Positions 17,678 through 27,428 of a stretch of DNA of 64,000 nt are shown here, one piece after another. The position numbers were made by a program, and so were the translations under genes. How positions within the stretch are numbered: the stretch's first letter is position 1; the number at the start of each line of letters is the position of its first letter. Source of the DNA: Gammaproteobacteria bacterium (GTDB lineage Bacteria > Pseudomonadota > Gammaproteobacteria > Burkholderiales > Rhodocyclaceae); contig JARFTZ010000057.1 of assembly GCA_029289235.1 (NCBI GenBank), positions 1 to 64,000 of the forward strand. The letters are read 5' to 3'. The notes under the pieces were generated by a model that was not told the origin of the DNA, made no database searches, and worked only from the letters and a program-made list of their open reading frames with translations.

Positions 17678-18826
17678 TCATTCAAGCTGCAATGCAGCGT
17701 AGAGCATCAGCCGGTCGTCGATCCGCGCGAGATCGAGACCGGTGATTTCCCCGATCCGCCGCAGGCGGTAATCCAGCGTGTTGCGGTGGATACCCAATTG
17801 CCGCGCGGCGCGCTCCGCCAGACAATCCTGCATAAACCAGGCAACCAGCGTGGCACGCAGCGATCCACGCCCGTCGGCGACGGCCAGGCGATCCAGCGGC
17901 CGGCGTAATTGCTCCGCCTGCCATCCCGCACCGAGGCCGGACAACAACACCGGGAAGCTGAGATCGTAATACGAAATCAGCCGCCCGCTTTTATCGCGCG
18001 CTCGTCCGACCCGGGCCGTGCGTTTTGCGCATTGATACGACAGGGGGATTCCGTCGATTCCGGGCAGCGCCACGCCGATGCTCACGACCGCCGGCGTCTG
18101 CAGCGCCGGACGCATCGCCGCCTCCAGTGCGAGAAGCAGCGTCTTCGCTGCCACGGCGAGTCCGGCCGCATCGTCGCCTCCGGCGACGACCGGCAACATG
18201 ACCAGCTCGCGCGGCGACACGGCTGAAATCAACAGCGCTGGTTCCGACGCGGTCAGATGCTGCTGGCAACGCTGCAGTTCGGCCATCGCGCAATCCGGAC
18301 CGATCGTCTCGTCGAGCAGTTCCAGCACCACGGCCGCGCGCCGTTCCCGGAAATCGACACCAAGCCGGCCACCCCAGCGCTCCAGATCGGTGCGTGAAGT
18401 CGCCCCCGGCGAAATGAGCTGGTCGACGAACTCCTCGCGATAGCGCTTCTCGTGCTGCAATTCGCGCAGAAGTTGTGCCTGTTCTAGGATCATCTCCGCC
18501 ATCACCCGCACGAGTTCGCCGACCTGGCGCACCTCGTCGGGGGCGCCGGAGACCCCCACCACGCCGCAAAGTTGACCGCGCACCGTCAAAGGAATATTGA
18601 CTCCCGGTTTCGCGCCTTCCAGACCGCGCGTCACGGCCGCGTCCACTTCCACCGTCCGCGACAGGGCCAGCGCCTGACGTGCGCCGGCATGGAGTTCGCC
18701 GAGGCGTTCCGGGCTGCCGCTCCCCAGGATAACGCCGTTGACATCCATCACGTTGACGTTGAACGGGACGATCTTCATCGTCCGCTCGACGATCTCCTGC
18801 GCCAAAGCACGTTCCAGCAAAACCAT
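17678..18826 (-). CDS. cdaR: Sugar-diacid regulator, CdaR family
   Basis: 382 residues. The N-terminal ~135 form the putative sugar-diacid recognition domain (VLLERALAQEIVERTMKIVP, GLEGAKPGVNIPLTVRGQLCG). The middle is a GGDEF-like/CdaR linker. The C-terminal PucR-type helix-turn-helix is ERAARQLGIHRNTLDYRLRR. In enteric bacteria CdaR activates glucarate, galactarate and glycerate genes. Here it is divergent from a glycerate kinase gene across 130 bp, so regulation of that gene by glycerate or a related acid is the natural inference. Confidence 0.9.
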   Translation of the reverse strand: MVLLERALAQEIVERTMKIVPFNVNVMDVNGVILGSGSPERLGELHAGARQALALSRTVEVDAAVTRGLEGAKPGVNIPLTVRGQLCGVVGVSGAPDEVRQVGELVRVMAEMILEQAQLLRELQHEKRYREEFVDQLISPGATSRTDLERWGGRLGVDFRERRAAVVLELLDETIGPDCAMAELQRCQQHLTASEPALLISAVSPRELVMLPVVAGGDDAAGLAVAAKTLLLALEAAMRPALQTPAVVSIGVALPGIDGIPLSYQCAKRTARVGRARDKSGRLISYYDLSFPVLLSGLGAGWQAEQLRRPLDRLAVADGRGSLRATLVAWFMQDCLAERAARQLGIHRNTLDYRLRRIGEITGLDLARIDDRLMLYAALQLE

Positions 18827-18887
18827 ACAGACTCACGGACAGAAAGGAAAACGACACAATTTTTACACGAATTTCACCCCCTGTATT

Positions 18888-18899
18888 GTGCAACTGCAC
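18888..18899. promoter_or_regulatory. Candidate CdaR operator
   Basis: Palindrome GTGCA-AC-TGCAC midway between cdaR and the glycerate kinase gene, with a further GCAC repeat 5 bp on. Placement in a divergent intergenic region supports an operator; no binding data. Confidence 0.4.
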
Positions 18900-18956
18900 G
18901 ATGCACTGTTTTGGCATTCGCACTACGATAGGGCGTTTTCCGAAGGAGGCCACATC

Positions 18957-20099
18957 GTGCAAATTGTCGTCGCACCGGATTCATACAAGGGCAGCGTTTC
19001 GGCCATCGGCGTCGCCGACGCCATGGAGCGCGGTATTCACAAGGTTTTTCCGCAAGCGACGGTGAGAAAAATCCCGATCGCCGACGGCGGCGAAGGCACC
19101 GTCGAGCCGATGGTCAGCGCCACCGGCGGCGTAATCCGCTACGCGGAGGTGACCGGTCCGCTCGGCGAACGCCACAAGGCGCACTGGGGCATCCTCGGCG
19201 ACGGCAAAACCGCGGTCATTGAAATGGCTGCCGCGTCGGGCCTGCCGCTCGTGCCGAAGGACAAGCTCGATCCGCGCAACGCCACGTCCTGCGGCACCGG
19301 CGAACTGATCCTCGCCGCGCTCGATGCCGGGATGCGCCGGATCATCATCGGCATCGGCGGCAGCGCCACCAACGACGGCGGCGCCGGGATGGCGCGGGCG
19401 CTCGGCATCCGCTTCCTCGACGCAGGCGGACAGGAACTCCCTCCGGGAGGCGGCGCGCTCGCGCAACTGGCTCGCATCGACATGCAGGGACTGGACCCGC
19501 GCCTGGCGGAGAGCGAACTGATCGTCGCCTGCGACGTGGATAACCCGCTGTGCGGCCCACGTGGGGCTTCCGCGGTATTCGGCCCGCAAAAGGGCGCCAC
19601 GCCGGAAATCGTCGCCGAACTGGACGGAAAGCTGGCGCATTTCGCTAGTATCGCGAAACAGGCCACCGGCCGCGACGTCGCCGAATTCCCAGGCGCCGGC
19701 GCAGCGGGCGGACTCGGCGCCGGCCTGATGTTCTTCACCCCGGCGAAATTACGCCCGGGCGTCGAGATCGTCCTCGAAGCCGTCGGTTTTGCGGAGGTGG
19801 TCAAGGACGCCCGGTTCGTTATCACCGGCGAGGGCCGCACCGACTTCCAGACGGCCTACGGCAAGGCGCCAGTCGGCGTGGCCAAGGTCGCCAAGACGTT
19901 CGGCGTTCCGGTCTTCTGCCTGTCCGGCGGTCTCGGCCAGGGCGCAAACGATGTCCTCGCGCAGGGCATCGACGCAGTCATGAGCATCTGCGACCGGCCG
20001 CTCTCGCTTGAGGAGTGCATGCGCGACGGGGCCACGCTGATCGAGTCCGGCGCGGAGCGCCTGTGCCGGATTCTCAAGGCTGCTCCGACCTTGCTCTGA
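18957..20099 (+). CDS. Glycerate kinase (GarK/GlxK family)
   Basis: 380 residues from a GTG at 18957, chosen because AAGGAGG lies directly upstream; the track's start at 18738 is inside cdaR. Typical family start (VQIVVAPDSYKGSVSA) with KIPIADGGEGTVEPMV, GIGGSATNDGGAGMARALG and CDVDNPLCGPRGASAVFGPQ blocks. Phosphorylates D-glycerate to 2-phosphoglycerate. Divergent from cdaR and convergent with apbC across a strong terminator. No other glycolate or glucarate genes are nearby, so it is a one-gene regulon here. Confidence 0.93.
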   Translation: MQIVVAPDSYKGSVSAIGVADAMERGIHKVFPQATVRKIPIADGGEGTVEPMVSATGGVIRYAEVTGPLGERHKAHWGILGDGKTAVIEMAAASGLPLVPKDKLDPRNATSCGTGELILAALDAGMRRIIIGIGGSATNDGGAGMARALGIRFLDAGGQELPPGGGALAQLARIDMQGLDPRLAESELIVACDVDNPLCGPRGASAVFGPQKGATPEIVAELDGKLAHFASIAKQATGRDVAEFPGAGAAGGLGAGLMFFTPAKLRPGVEIVLEAVGFAEVVKDARFVITGEGRTDFQTAYGKAPVGVAKVAKTFGVPVFCLSGGLGQGANDVLAQGIDAVMSICDRPLSLEECMRDGATLIESGAERLCRILKAAPTLL

Positions 20100-20112
20100 A
20101 CCGATAGCCCAA

Positions 20113-20153
20113 AAACAAGCGGCGCGCCGTGGATAACGACGCGCCGCTTGTTT
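20113..20153. terminator. Bidirectional terminator between glycerate kinase and apbC
   Basis: A perfect 14-bp stem, AAACAAGCGGCGCG / CGCGCCGCTTGTTT, around a 13-base loop. The T/A-rich stem base serves both convergent genes. Confidence 0.85.
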
Positions 20154-20169
20154 AGCTTTGACCGAAGGC

Positions 20170-21261
20170 TCAGGTGTTCTGCACGACGATGTTCGGGAAC
20201 TTGCTGCTCATGTCCTTGGCCCGCTCGGCGATCTTGACGCCGACGCGACGGGCGATCGCCCGGTAGATTTCCGCGGCGCGGGAGTTCGGCGCGCCGACAA
20301 CCGTCGGCTTCCCGGCGTCCGTCAGTTCGCGGATTTCCAGTTCCAGCGGCAATGCGCCGAGCAGTTCGGCGCCGTAGTCCTGCGCCATGCGCTCGGCGCC
20401 GCCGTGGCCGAAGATGTGCTCTTCGTGCCCGCACTTCGAGCAAATGTGGATGCTCATGTTCTCGACCAGGCCGAGGATCGGGATGCCGACCTTCTCGAAC
20501 ATCTTGAACCCCTTGCGCGCGTCGATCAGCGCAATGTCCTGCGGCGTAGTGACGATCACCGCGCCGGTCACCGGCACCTTCTGCGCCAGGGTCAACTGCG
20601 TGTCGCCGGTGCCCGGCGGCATGTCGACGACCAGGTAATCGAGATCCTGCCAGTTGGTCTGGCTGAGCAACTGCTCCAGCGCCTGCGTGACCATCGGCCC
20701 GCGCCAGACCATCGGCGAATCGATGTCCACCATGAAGCCGATCGACATCGCCTGCAGGCCGAAGGCCTGCATCGGCGCCATCGTCTTGCCGTCCTCCGAT
20801 TCCGGCTGCTGGCCTGTCAGCCCGAGCATCTGAGGCACCGACGGTCCGTAAATGTCGGCATCGAGCAGGCCGACCTTCGCGCCCTCGGCAGAAAGCGCCA
20901 GAGCGAGGTTGACCGCCGTCGTGCTCTTGCCGACGCCCCCCTTGCCCGAAGCGACGGCGATGATGTTCTTCACGCCCGGCAAAGGCTTGAGATTGCGCTG
21001 CACGGCGTGCGCGACGATCTTCATGGAAACGCTGGCCTCGACGCCAGTCACGCCGGGCACCGCCTTGACGGCGTCGACCACGGCCGCGCGAATCGAATCG
21101 ATCTGCGTCTTCGCCGGATAGCCCAGCTCGATGCCGAAGGAAACCTTGCCGTCATCGACTTTCAGATTTTTGACCGCACGGGTCGAAACGTAATCCTTCT
21201 GCGTGTTCGGATCGACGAAACTGCTAAGCGCCGCCTGAACGGCCTCGACTGTAACTGCCAT
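20170..21261 (-). CDS. apbC: Iron-sulfur cluster carrier protein ApbC (Mrp)
   Basis: 363 residues. The N-terminal DUF59/MIP18 domain (about 1-95) is followed by a deviant Walker A P-loop ([18 protein letters not shown]) and Mrp signature regions ([31 protein letters not shown]). The cluster-bridging CxxC is ICSKCGHEE. It acts as a dimeric ATPase delivering Fe-S clusters. Divergent from metG. Confidence 0.95.
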   Translation of the reverse strand: MAVTVEAVQAALSSFVDPNTQKDYVSTRAVKNLKVDDGKVSFGIELGYPAKTQIDSIRAAVVDAVKAVPGVTGVEASVSMKIVAHAVQRNLKPLPGVKNIIAVASGKGGVGKSTTAVNLALALSAEGAKVGLLDADIYGPSVPQMLGLTGQQPESEDGKTMAPMQAFGLQAMSIGFMVDIDSPMVWRGPMVTQALEQLLSQTNWQDLDYLVVDMPPGTGDTQLTLAQKVPVTGAVIVTTPQDIALIDARKGFKMFEKVGIPILGLVENMSIHICSKCGHEEHIFGHGGAERMAQDYGAELLGALPLELEIRELTDAGKPTVVGAPNSRAAEIYRAIARRVGVKIAERAKDMSSKFPNIVVQNT

Positions 21262-21392
21262 TTTCTGACTCCTTGCTGAGATACCCGAGTAATTTTGTCC
21301 AGTTTACCCGAAAACGGGCGGGGCTGCACTTTGCTAGAATGCTCGTTTTCCCGCGTTTCGCCGAAACCGAACAAAATCAAGGACCGCAGCCC

Positions 21393-23492
21393 ATGTCCCG
21401 CAAAATTCTCGTCACTTCCGCCCTACCCTACGCCAACGGCGCCATCCACCTCGGCCACCTCGTCGAATACATCCAGACCGACATCTGGGTACGTTTCCAG
21501 AAGATGCAGCCGAAGGACAAGGTCGCCGAATGCTGGTACTGCTGCGCCGACGATACGCACGGCACGCCGATCATGCTGCGCGCCGAGAAGGACGGCATCA
21601 CCCCGGAGGCGCTGATCGAGCGCGTGCATGGCGAGCATTCGCGCGACTTCGCCGGTTTCCACGTCGCCTTCGACAACTTTTACACGACGCACTCGAAGGA
21701 AACCCAGGACTGTGCCAACGAAATCTACGCACGGCTGCAAAAGGCCGACCTGATCGAAAAACGCACAATCGAGCAGTACTACGACCCGGTCAAGCAGATG
21801 TTCCTGCCCGACCGTTTCATCAAGGGCGAATGTCCGAAGTGCGGCGCCAAGGACCAGTACGGCGACAACTGCGAAAGCTGCGGCGCGGCCTACACGCCGA
21901 ATGAACTGAAGAATCCGTATTCCGCCGTATCCGGCGCCACGCCCGAGTTGCGCAACTCCGACCACTACTTCTTCAAACTCTCCAGCGAGACCTGCCAGAG
22001 CTTCCTGCGCCGCTGGACGCGCGAACCCGGCCGCCTGCAATCGGAGGCCTCGAACAAGATGCAGGAATGGCTCGGCGCGGAAGGCGAGAACAAGCTGACC
22101 GACTGGGACATCTCGCGCGACGCACCCTACTTCGGCTTCGAGATTCCCGACGCGCCGGGCAAGTACTTTTATGTCTGGCTCGACGCGCCGATCGGCTACA
22201 TGGGTTCGTTCAAGAATCTGTGCGCCCGGAAAGGCATCGATTTCGACGAGTACTTCAAGCCGGACAGCCAGACCGAGCTCTATCACTTCATCGGCAAGGA
22301 CATTCTCTACTTCCACGCGCTGTTCTGGCCGGCCGAGCTGCAGCACGCCGGTTACCGCACGCCGAGCGGCCTGTTCGTGCACGGCTTCCTGACCGTCGAC
22401 GGGGCCAAGATGAGCAAGTCGCGCGGTACCTTCATCACCGCCGAAAGCTACCTGAAGACCGGGCTCAACCCGGAATGGCTGCGCTACTACTACGCCGCCA
22501 AGCTGAACGCCACGATGGAGGACATCGACCTCAACCTCGACGACTTCGTCGCCCGCGTCAATTCCGACCTCGTCGGAAAGTACGTGAACATCGCCAGCCG
22601 TTGCGCCGGCTTCATCGGCAAAAAATTCGACGGCAAGCTCGCCAGCACGGACGCGGAATGGCTGAAGCCTCTGCGCGAGGCCTCCGCATCGATCGCACAG
22701 GCCTACGAAGCACGCGAGTTCAGCCGCGCGCTGCGCGAGATCATGGCGCTCGCCGACGTGGCCAACGTCTTCGTCAACGACAGGAAACCGTGGGAACTGG
22801 CCAAGCAGGACGGCAAGGAGGCCGAACTGCACGCCGCCTGCTCACAGGCCATCGAAGCCTTCCGCCTGCTCACGCTGTATCTCAAGCCGGTGCTGCCGAA
22901 GGTCGCCGAAGCCGTCGAAGCCTTCCTCAACATCGCGCCGCTGACCTGGACCGACGCGGCGACGCCGTTGCCGGCCGGCCACGCGATCAACACCTACAGC
23001 CACCTGATGACACGCGTCGATCCGAAGCTGATCACCGCGCTCGTCGAGGCCAACAAAGTGTCTCTGGCTCCGGTGCCGGAGGCCGCGCCGCAGAAACACG
23101 CCGAGAAACAGGAGAAGGCGGCCGAGGTCGCCAAGGTCGCCGCCGAAGCGAGTCCGCACATCTCGATCGACGATTTCATGAAAGTGGAACTCAAGGTCGC
23201 GAAGATCGTCGACGCCGGCCACGTCGAAGGCGCCGAGAAGCTGATCCGCCTGTCGCTCGACGTCGGCGAGGAGAAACCGCGCCAGGTCTTCGCCGGCATA
23301 AAGTCGGCGTACGACCCGGCGCAGCTGATCGGCCGGATGACGGTGATGGTCGCCAACCTCGCGCCGCGCAAGATGAAATTCGGCATGAGCGAGGGGATGA
23401 TCCTCGCCGCGTCGGACATGGACGGCAAGACGCCGGGCATTTTCCTGCTCGCCCCGGACAGCGGCGCCCAACCGGGCATGCGCGTCAAGTAA
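21393..23492 (+). CDS. metG: Methionyl-tRNA synthetase
   Basis: 699 residues from the ATG at 21393; the track's start at 21273 lies inside the intergenic region. Class I synthetase: HIGH-type motif [14 protein letters not shown] near residue 15, zinc-knuckle cysteines [18 protein letters not shown] near 145, [10 protein letters not shown] near 340. The helical anticodon-binding domain follows, then an EMAP/tRNA-binding C-terminal domain ([21 protein letters not shown]) as in long, dimeric MetG. TAGAAT at 21335-21340 may be its -10. Followed 6 bp later by a small membrane protein. Confidence 0.98.
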   Translation: MSRKILVTSALPYANGAIHLGHLVEYIQTDIWVRFQKMQPKDKVAECWYCCADDTHGTPIMLRAEKDGITPEALIERVHGEHSRDFAGFHVAFDNFYTTHSKETQDCANEIYARLQKADLIEKRTIEQYYDPVKQMFLPDRFIKGECPKCGAKDQYGDNCESCGAAYTPNELKNPYSAVSGATPELRNSDHYFFKLSSETCQSFLRRWTREPGRLQSEASNKMQEWLGAEGENKLTDWDISRDAPYFGFEIPDAPGKYFYVWLDAPIGYMGSFKNLCARKGIDFDEYFKPDSQTELYHFIGKDILYFHALFWPAELQHAGYRTPSGLFVHGFLTVDGAKMSKSRGTFITAESYLKTGLNPEWLRYYYAAKLNATMEDIDLNLDDFVARVNSDLVGKYVNIASRCAGFIGKKFDGKLASTDAEWLKPLREASASIAQAYEAREFSRALREIMALADVANVFVNDRKPWELAKQDGKEAELHAACSQAIEAFRLLTLYLKPVLPKVAEAVEAFLNIAPLTWTDAATPLPAGHAINTYSHLMTRVDPKLITALVEANKVSLAPVPEAAPQKHAEKQEKAAEVAKVAAEASPHISIDDFMKVELKVAKIVDAGHVEGAEKLIRLSLDVGEEKPRQVFAGIKSAYDPAQLIGRMTVMVANLAPRKMKFGMSEGMILAASDMDGKTPGIFLLAPDSGAQPGMRVK

Positions 23493-23498
23493 AACAGA

Positions 23499-23750
23499 AT
23501 GACGACGCCGCCACTGCCCCGTCCACGACTGACACCGGCCATTCTTGTCTTTGCTGTTATCGACGTTGCCGGGATGGTGCTGTTCGCCACCGGCGCCATG
23601 TGGTTCGCGTACGGCCAGCCCCTGTTCATTCGCGACTTTCCGACCGACCCGATCGAGGCCGGCGCGGCCATCGCCGGCGGTCTGCTGTTGATGTTCTGGG
23701 CTGCGGCGCGCATCCTGCGCGCACTGCTCCGAAACGCCGACCGCCGCTAG
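23499..23750 (+). CDS. Small hypothetical membrane protein
   Basis: 83 residues with two predicted membrane segments (LVFAVIDVAGMVLFATGAMWFA and AAIAGGLLLMFWAAARILRALL), cytoplasmic tails rich in Pro/Arg. It lies between metG and acyP with small gaps, so operonic. No domain recognised; codon use is typical of the region. Confidence 0.7.
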   Translation: MTTPPLPRPRLTPAILVFAVIDVAGMVLFATGAMWFAYGQPLFIRDFPTDPIEAGAAIAGGLLLMFWAAARILRALLRNADRR

Positions 23751-23763
23751 CCTAGCGCGCCCC

Positions 23764-24072
23764 ATGCCCGACCCGGCCCCCACCATCATCACCCGCCGGA
23801 TCGTCATTCATGGTCGCGTGCAGGGCGTCGGCTTCCGCTGGTCGCTGATGGAAAGAGCCGGCGAACTCCGCCTTGATGGCTGGGTCCGCAACCGTGCCGA
23901 CGGCAGCGTGGAGGCGCTTCTCAGCGGCCCCGCCGAGGGCGTCGACGCGCTCACTGTCTGGGCGCATCGCGGCCCGCCGCACGCCCGCGTCGACCGCGTC
24001 ACCTGGCAGGACGAGCCGGGTACGCCGGATCAACCGCACCCCGGACGTTTCACCCAAAAACCGACGCTTTAG
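23764..24072 (+). CDS. acyP: Acylphosphatase
   Basis: 102 residues, the size and fold of the family. The active-site loop RVQGVGFRWS supplies the phosphate-binding arginine, and WVRNRADGSVEALLSG supplies the catalytic asparagine. It hydrolyses carboxyl-phosphate bonds such as acetyl phosphate and 1,3-bisphosphoglycerate. It precedes the DMT transporter by 18 bp. Confidence 0.93.
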   Translation: MPDPAPTIITRRIVIHGRVQGVGFRWSLMERAGELRLDGWVRNRADGSVEALLSGPAEGVDALTVWAHRGPPHARVDRVTWQDEPGTPDQPHPGRFTQKPTL

Positions 24073-24090
24073 CCGCACGGATCCGCCCGC

Positions 24091-25020
24091 ATGAACACTG
24101 CCACCGAACCGTTGTCTCCTGTCTTCCGCGGCATGCTGCTGATGCTGACTACCGTCATGCTGTTCACCTGCATGGACGCCATCGCCAAGCACCTGTCACG
24201 CTTCTACCCGGTCAGCATGATCCTGTGGTCGCGATTTCTGATCCACGTCGTCCTGTTCCTGGCGATCGTCATGCCACGGCGGGGGCTGGCGGGCCTGCGG
24301 ACCGCCCGACTGAGCCAGCAGTTCCTGCGCGGCCTGCTGCTCTCCGGCGCCAGCTTCTGTTTCGTCACCGCCATCTCGTACATGCCGCTCGCCGAAGCCA
24401 CGGCAATCGCCTTCCTGGCGCCGGTCCTGCTCACGGTGCTCGCCGCACTGTTTCTCAAGGAAAAGGTCGAAACCGGCCGCTGGGTCGCGATCCTGTTCGC
24501 CTTCGGCGGCGTCCTGCTGATCATCCGTCCGGGAAGCGACGTGTTCACCTGGGCCGCCCTGCTGCCCCTGCTCAACGCGGCCTTCTTCGCCACCTATCAG
24601 GTTCTGACGCGCCGCCTGTCCAGCCAGGACAACCAGTACGCCATGGTCTTTTATCCTGGCCTGGTCGGGCTGATCGTTTTCTCGCTGATCCTGGCTCTCC
24701 CGGCTGGCGCGTGGGTCACTCCGCGCGATCCGTGGCACCTGCTGCTTCTTGGAGCGGGTGGCCTGCTCGGAGCATGCAGCCACCTGATCATGATCCGTGC
24801 CTTTACGCTCGCCCCCGCCTCGCGTCTGGCACCGTTCAGCTATACGCAACTGATCTGGGTGACGGTGGTGGGCTACATCGTGTTCGGCAATTTCCCCGAC
24901 CACTGGTCGCTTGCCGGCATCGCCGTCCTGCTGGTCAGCGGCATTTATTGCGCGAACCACCAGCGCCTTTCTGAAAGGGAATCACGGCGCACCCTGATCA
25001 ATGCATCGGCCAGCGATTGA
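24091..25020 (+). CDS. DMT-superfamily (EamA) transporter
   Basis: 309 residues with about ten hydrophobic helices in two EamA repeats (first from LLMLTTVMLFTCMDAIAKHL, second from LLPLLNAAFFATYQVLTRRL). The conserved FLAPVLLTVLAALFLKEKV end of the first repeat is present. The inner-membrane exporter's substrate (amino acid, metabolite or drug) cannot be read from sequence. It is co-directional with acyP, and the stop is followed by a 134-bp gap. Confidence 0.88.
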   Translation: MNTATEPLSPVFRGMLLMLTTVMLFTCMDAIAKHLSRFYPVSMILWSRFLIHVVLFLAIVMPRRGLAGLRTARLSQQFLRGLLLSGASFCFVTAISYMPLAEATAIAFLAPVLLTVLAALFLKEKVETGRWVAILFAFGGVLLIIRPGSDVFTWAALLPLLNAAFFATYQVLTRRLSSQDNQYAMVFYPGLVGLIVFSLILALPAGAWVTPRDPWHLLLLGAGGLLGACSHLIMIRAFTLAPASRLAPFSYTQLIWVTVVGYIVFGNFPDHWSLAGIAVLLVSGIYCANHQRLSERESRRTLINASASD

Positions 25021-25154
25021 ACCACCCGCCTGGGTACGCTGTCACGTTGACAGCTAACGAATTTTTCCGCCGGATCCGCACTAGAATGAACAAGTAACTC
25101 GTCATGCGGCGCCACTCGAGCTGTCGCCGCGGCCAAGGGAGAGCGAGGGAGCGC

Positions 25155-27146
25155 ATGAACCCGAACGAAACGACGCAGCGCGTCTGGCAGGCATCCCAGG
25201 CGGCCAAGGCAGCCGGCAAGCTGGTGGCCACGTACGCAGCCTTTTCGTTTCTCTGGATTCTCCTTTCCGACAAGGCTGTCGCCTTCCTGTTCGCTGACCC
25301 CGACACCATTGTCCTGGTCAGCCTGTTGAAGGGATGGCTGTTCGTTGCCGTCACGGCGCTGTTGCTGTATCTCCTCGCACGTCGACTGTTCTCGGAAATC
25401 CAGACTCATGCGCTCAGCGCGCGTGAGGCTCAGACAGAGCGCCAGCGTACCGACCAACTGCTCGCCGCGATCGTCGACAGTTCCAGTGACGTCATCTTCG
25501 CCAAGGATCTCGCCGGCCGATACCTCCTCTTCAACCGCGAAGGCGGACACGCTGTCGGTCGCTCGCCGGAGAGCATCCTTGGCAAGGACGACCATGCGAT
25601 ATTGCCGGCGGAGCAGGCCGCGCAACTTCGATCACAGGATCAGGAGGTCATTGCCCAAGGCCGGTTATGCACCTTCGAGAGCACGCTCAGTACCGCACAG
25701 GGCGAGCGAGTCTATTCCGTCATCAAGGGACCGCTACGCGACGAGACCAACCGGATCGTCGGTGTCTTCGGCATTTCCCGCGACATCACCGAACGCAAGC
25801 GGATCGAGAACGAACTGCGGCGCAACGAAGCGAATCTGCGCAAGCTGTTCGACGACAACACCTCCGTCATGCTGCTCGTCGACCAATCCAGCGGCCGGAT
25901 CATCGATGCGAACATGGCTGCCAGCCGGCTCTACGGTTATCCGCGCGAGCAGCTCATGCAGATGGGTATCGAGCAGATCAACACCCTGCCGCCCGAACGC
26001 ATCGCGGAGGAACGTCAGCGCGCCGCCAGCGGCGAGCGAAAAATCTTCTATTTCTCCCACCGCCTCGCATCGGGAGAAATTCGTGACGTGGAAATCCATA
26101 CAACGCCCCTCGAACGCAACGGCCGACCGATTCTTCTTTCGATCATTCACGACATCACCCAGCGCAAGCTTGCGGAAGAAAAGCTGCGCGAGAGCGAGGA
26201 ACGGTTGCGCCTGGCGTTTACCGCATCGAATCAGGGCTGGTTCGACGTAGACCTGCGCAGCGGCGAGATCAGGGTCAGCCCGGAATACGCACGCATGATC
26301 GGCTACGAACCCGACGAGCTGCACAGTGACCTGCAGAACTGGCTGAACAATATTCACCCCGACGAGCGCGACACCCTGCTCGCCGCCCTCGAGGACTGCA
26401 TTGCCGGAACGGCACCGTGCTCGATGGAATATCGCCGCCGCAGCAAATCCGGCGACTGGCACTGGATCCGCTCGATCGGCAAGGTCGTGCAATGGGATGA
26501 AAAACAGCGACCGCTGCGCATGATCGGCATCCACACCGACATCACCGAGCGCAAGGAAATGGAGGAACAGATCCGCCAACTGGCCTTTTTCGACCCGCTC
26601 ACCCGGCTGCCAAACCGCCGCCTGCTCAATGATCGCCTCAGCCGTGCGATGGCCATCAGCAAGCGCAGCGGTCGCTACTGCGCGCTGATGTTCGCCGATC
26701 TCGACAATTTCAAGCCGCTCAACGACAAGCACGGGCACGAAGCGGGCGACCTGCTGCTGATCGAAGTGGCCGATCGCCTGAGCAAATGCGTGCGCGAGGC
26801 GGACACCGTCGCCCGTTTCGGCGGCGACGAATTCGTCATCATGATCGGGGAACTGGACGTCAGCCGGAACGAATCCGTGGCGCAAGCCCGCGTCGTTGCC
26901 GAGAAAATCCGCGTCGCTCTCGCCCGTCCGTATTTGCTCGCCGCGCAGGCCGACGATGGCGGGATCAAGAGCATCGAGCACCATTGCTCGGCGAGTATAG
27001 GCGTCGCGCTATTCATCAACCACGAGGCTTCGCAGGGTGACGTGCTCAAGGCAGCCGACATTGCGATGTATGCCGCCAAGGAAGCGGGACGAAACCAGAT
27101 CCGCTTCCACGACGAGGCGAGTCCGGCGGCTAATTCAGGTTCTTAG
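25155..27146 (+). CDS. Membrane PAS/GGDEF diguanylate cyclase
   Basis: 663 residues from the ATG at 25155, which has GAGGGAG upstream; the track's start at 25104 is less likely. Two membrane helices (VATYAAFSFLWILL, LVSLLKGWLFVAVTALLLYL) are followed by three PAS domains with PAC ends (GVFGISRDITERK, ILLSIIHDITQRK, MIGIHTDITERKE). The C-terminal GGDEF domain has the intact catalytic RFGGDEF and an RxxD inhibition site (READ) five residues before it. So it is likely an active c-di-GMP synthase with product feedback, sensing through PAS. No EAL domain. It overlaps the convergent lipoprotein gene by 17 bp. Confidence 0.93.
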   Translation: MNPNETTQRVWQASQAAKAAGKLVATYAAFSFLWILLSDKAVAFLFADPDTIVLVSLLKGWLFVAVTALLLYLLARRLFSEIQTHALSAREAQTERQRTDQLLAAIVDSSSDVIFAKDLAGRYLLFNREGGHAVGRSPESILGKDDHAILPAEQAAQLRSQDQEVIAQGRLCTFESTLSTAQGERVYSVIKGPLRDETNRIVGVFGISRDITERKRIENELRRNEANLRKLFDDNTSVMLLVDQSSGRIIDANMAASRLYGYPREQLMQMGIEQINTLPPERIAEERQRAASGERKIFYFSHRLASGEIRDVEIHTTPLERNGRPILLSIIHDITQRKLAEEKLRESEERLRLAFTASNQGWFDVDLRSGEIRVSPEYARMIGYEPDELHSDLQNWLNNIHPDERDTLLAALEDCIAGTAPCSMEYRRRSKSGDWHWIRSIGKVVQWDEKQRPLRMIGIHTDITERKEMEEQIRQLAFFDPLTRLPNRRLLNDRLSRAMAISKRSGRYCALMFADLDNFKPLNDKHGHEAGDLLLIEVADRLSKCVREADTVARFGGDEFVIMIGELDVSRNESVAQARVVAEKIRVALARPYLLAAQADDGGIKSIEHHCSASIGVALFINHEASQGDVLKAADIAMYAAKEAGRNQIRFHDEASPAANSGS

Positions 27147-27399
27147 CCGAATGCAGGATGACCTTGCCGGCGGCGAAGTTGACGCTGATCGCTTTCTGCT
27201 CGTCGCCCCAGAGGCAAGCCCGGATACCCAGCGCTTCATCACACCGCGCCGGGTCGCCCAGCACGGCTTTCACTTCGTCGTATGACTGGCCGGCGCGCAG
27301 CTTGTTGTAGTTCTCCAGAGTGACCTTGCTGCCGCACGCCGCAACGAGGATCGTGGCCGCCACCATGAGCCCGCTCCGCCATAGACTGCTTGTCGCCAT
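27130..27399 (-). CDS. Small lipoprotein, SmpA/OmlA-like fold
   Basis: 89 residues from the ATG at 27399 (GGGAGG upstream; the track starts at 27423). A signal sequence ends in a lipobox, ATILVAACGSK. The mature part, KVTLENYNKLRAGQSYDEVKAVLGDPARCDE, follows the BamE/SmpA-like pattern in which 'G-x-S/T-x-x-x-V...LG-P' recurs. Predicted outer-membrane lipoprotein; role unknown. Convergent overlap of 17 bp with the diguanylate cyclase gene. Confidence 0.8.
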   Translation of the reverse strand: MATSSLWRSGLMVAATILVAACGSKVTLENYNKLRAGQSYDEVKAVLGDPARCDEALGIRACLWGDEQKAISVNFAAGKVILHSAKNLN

Positions 27400-27428
27400 C
27401 GTATACCTCCCGGCTTCCGCCACGCAAA

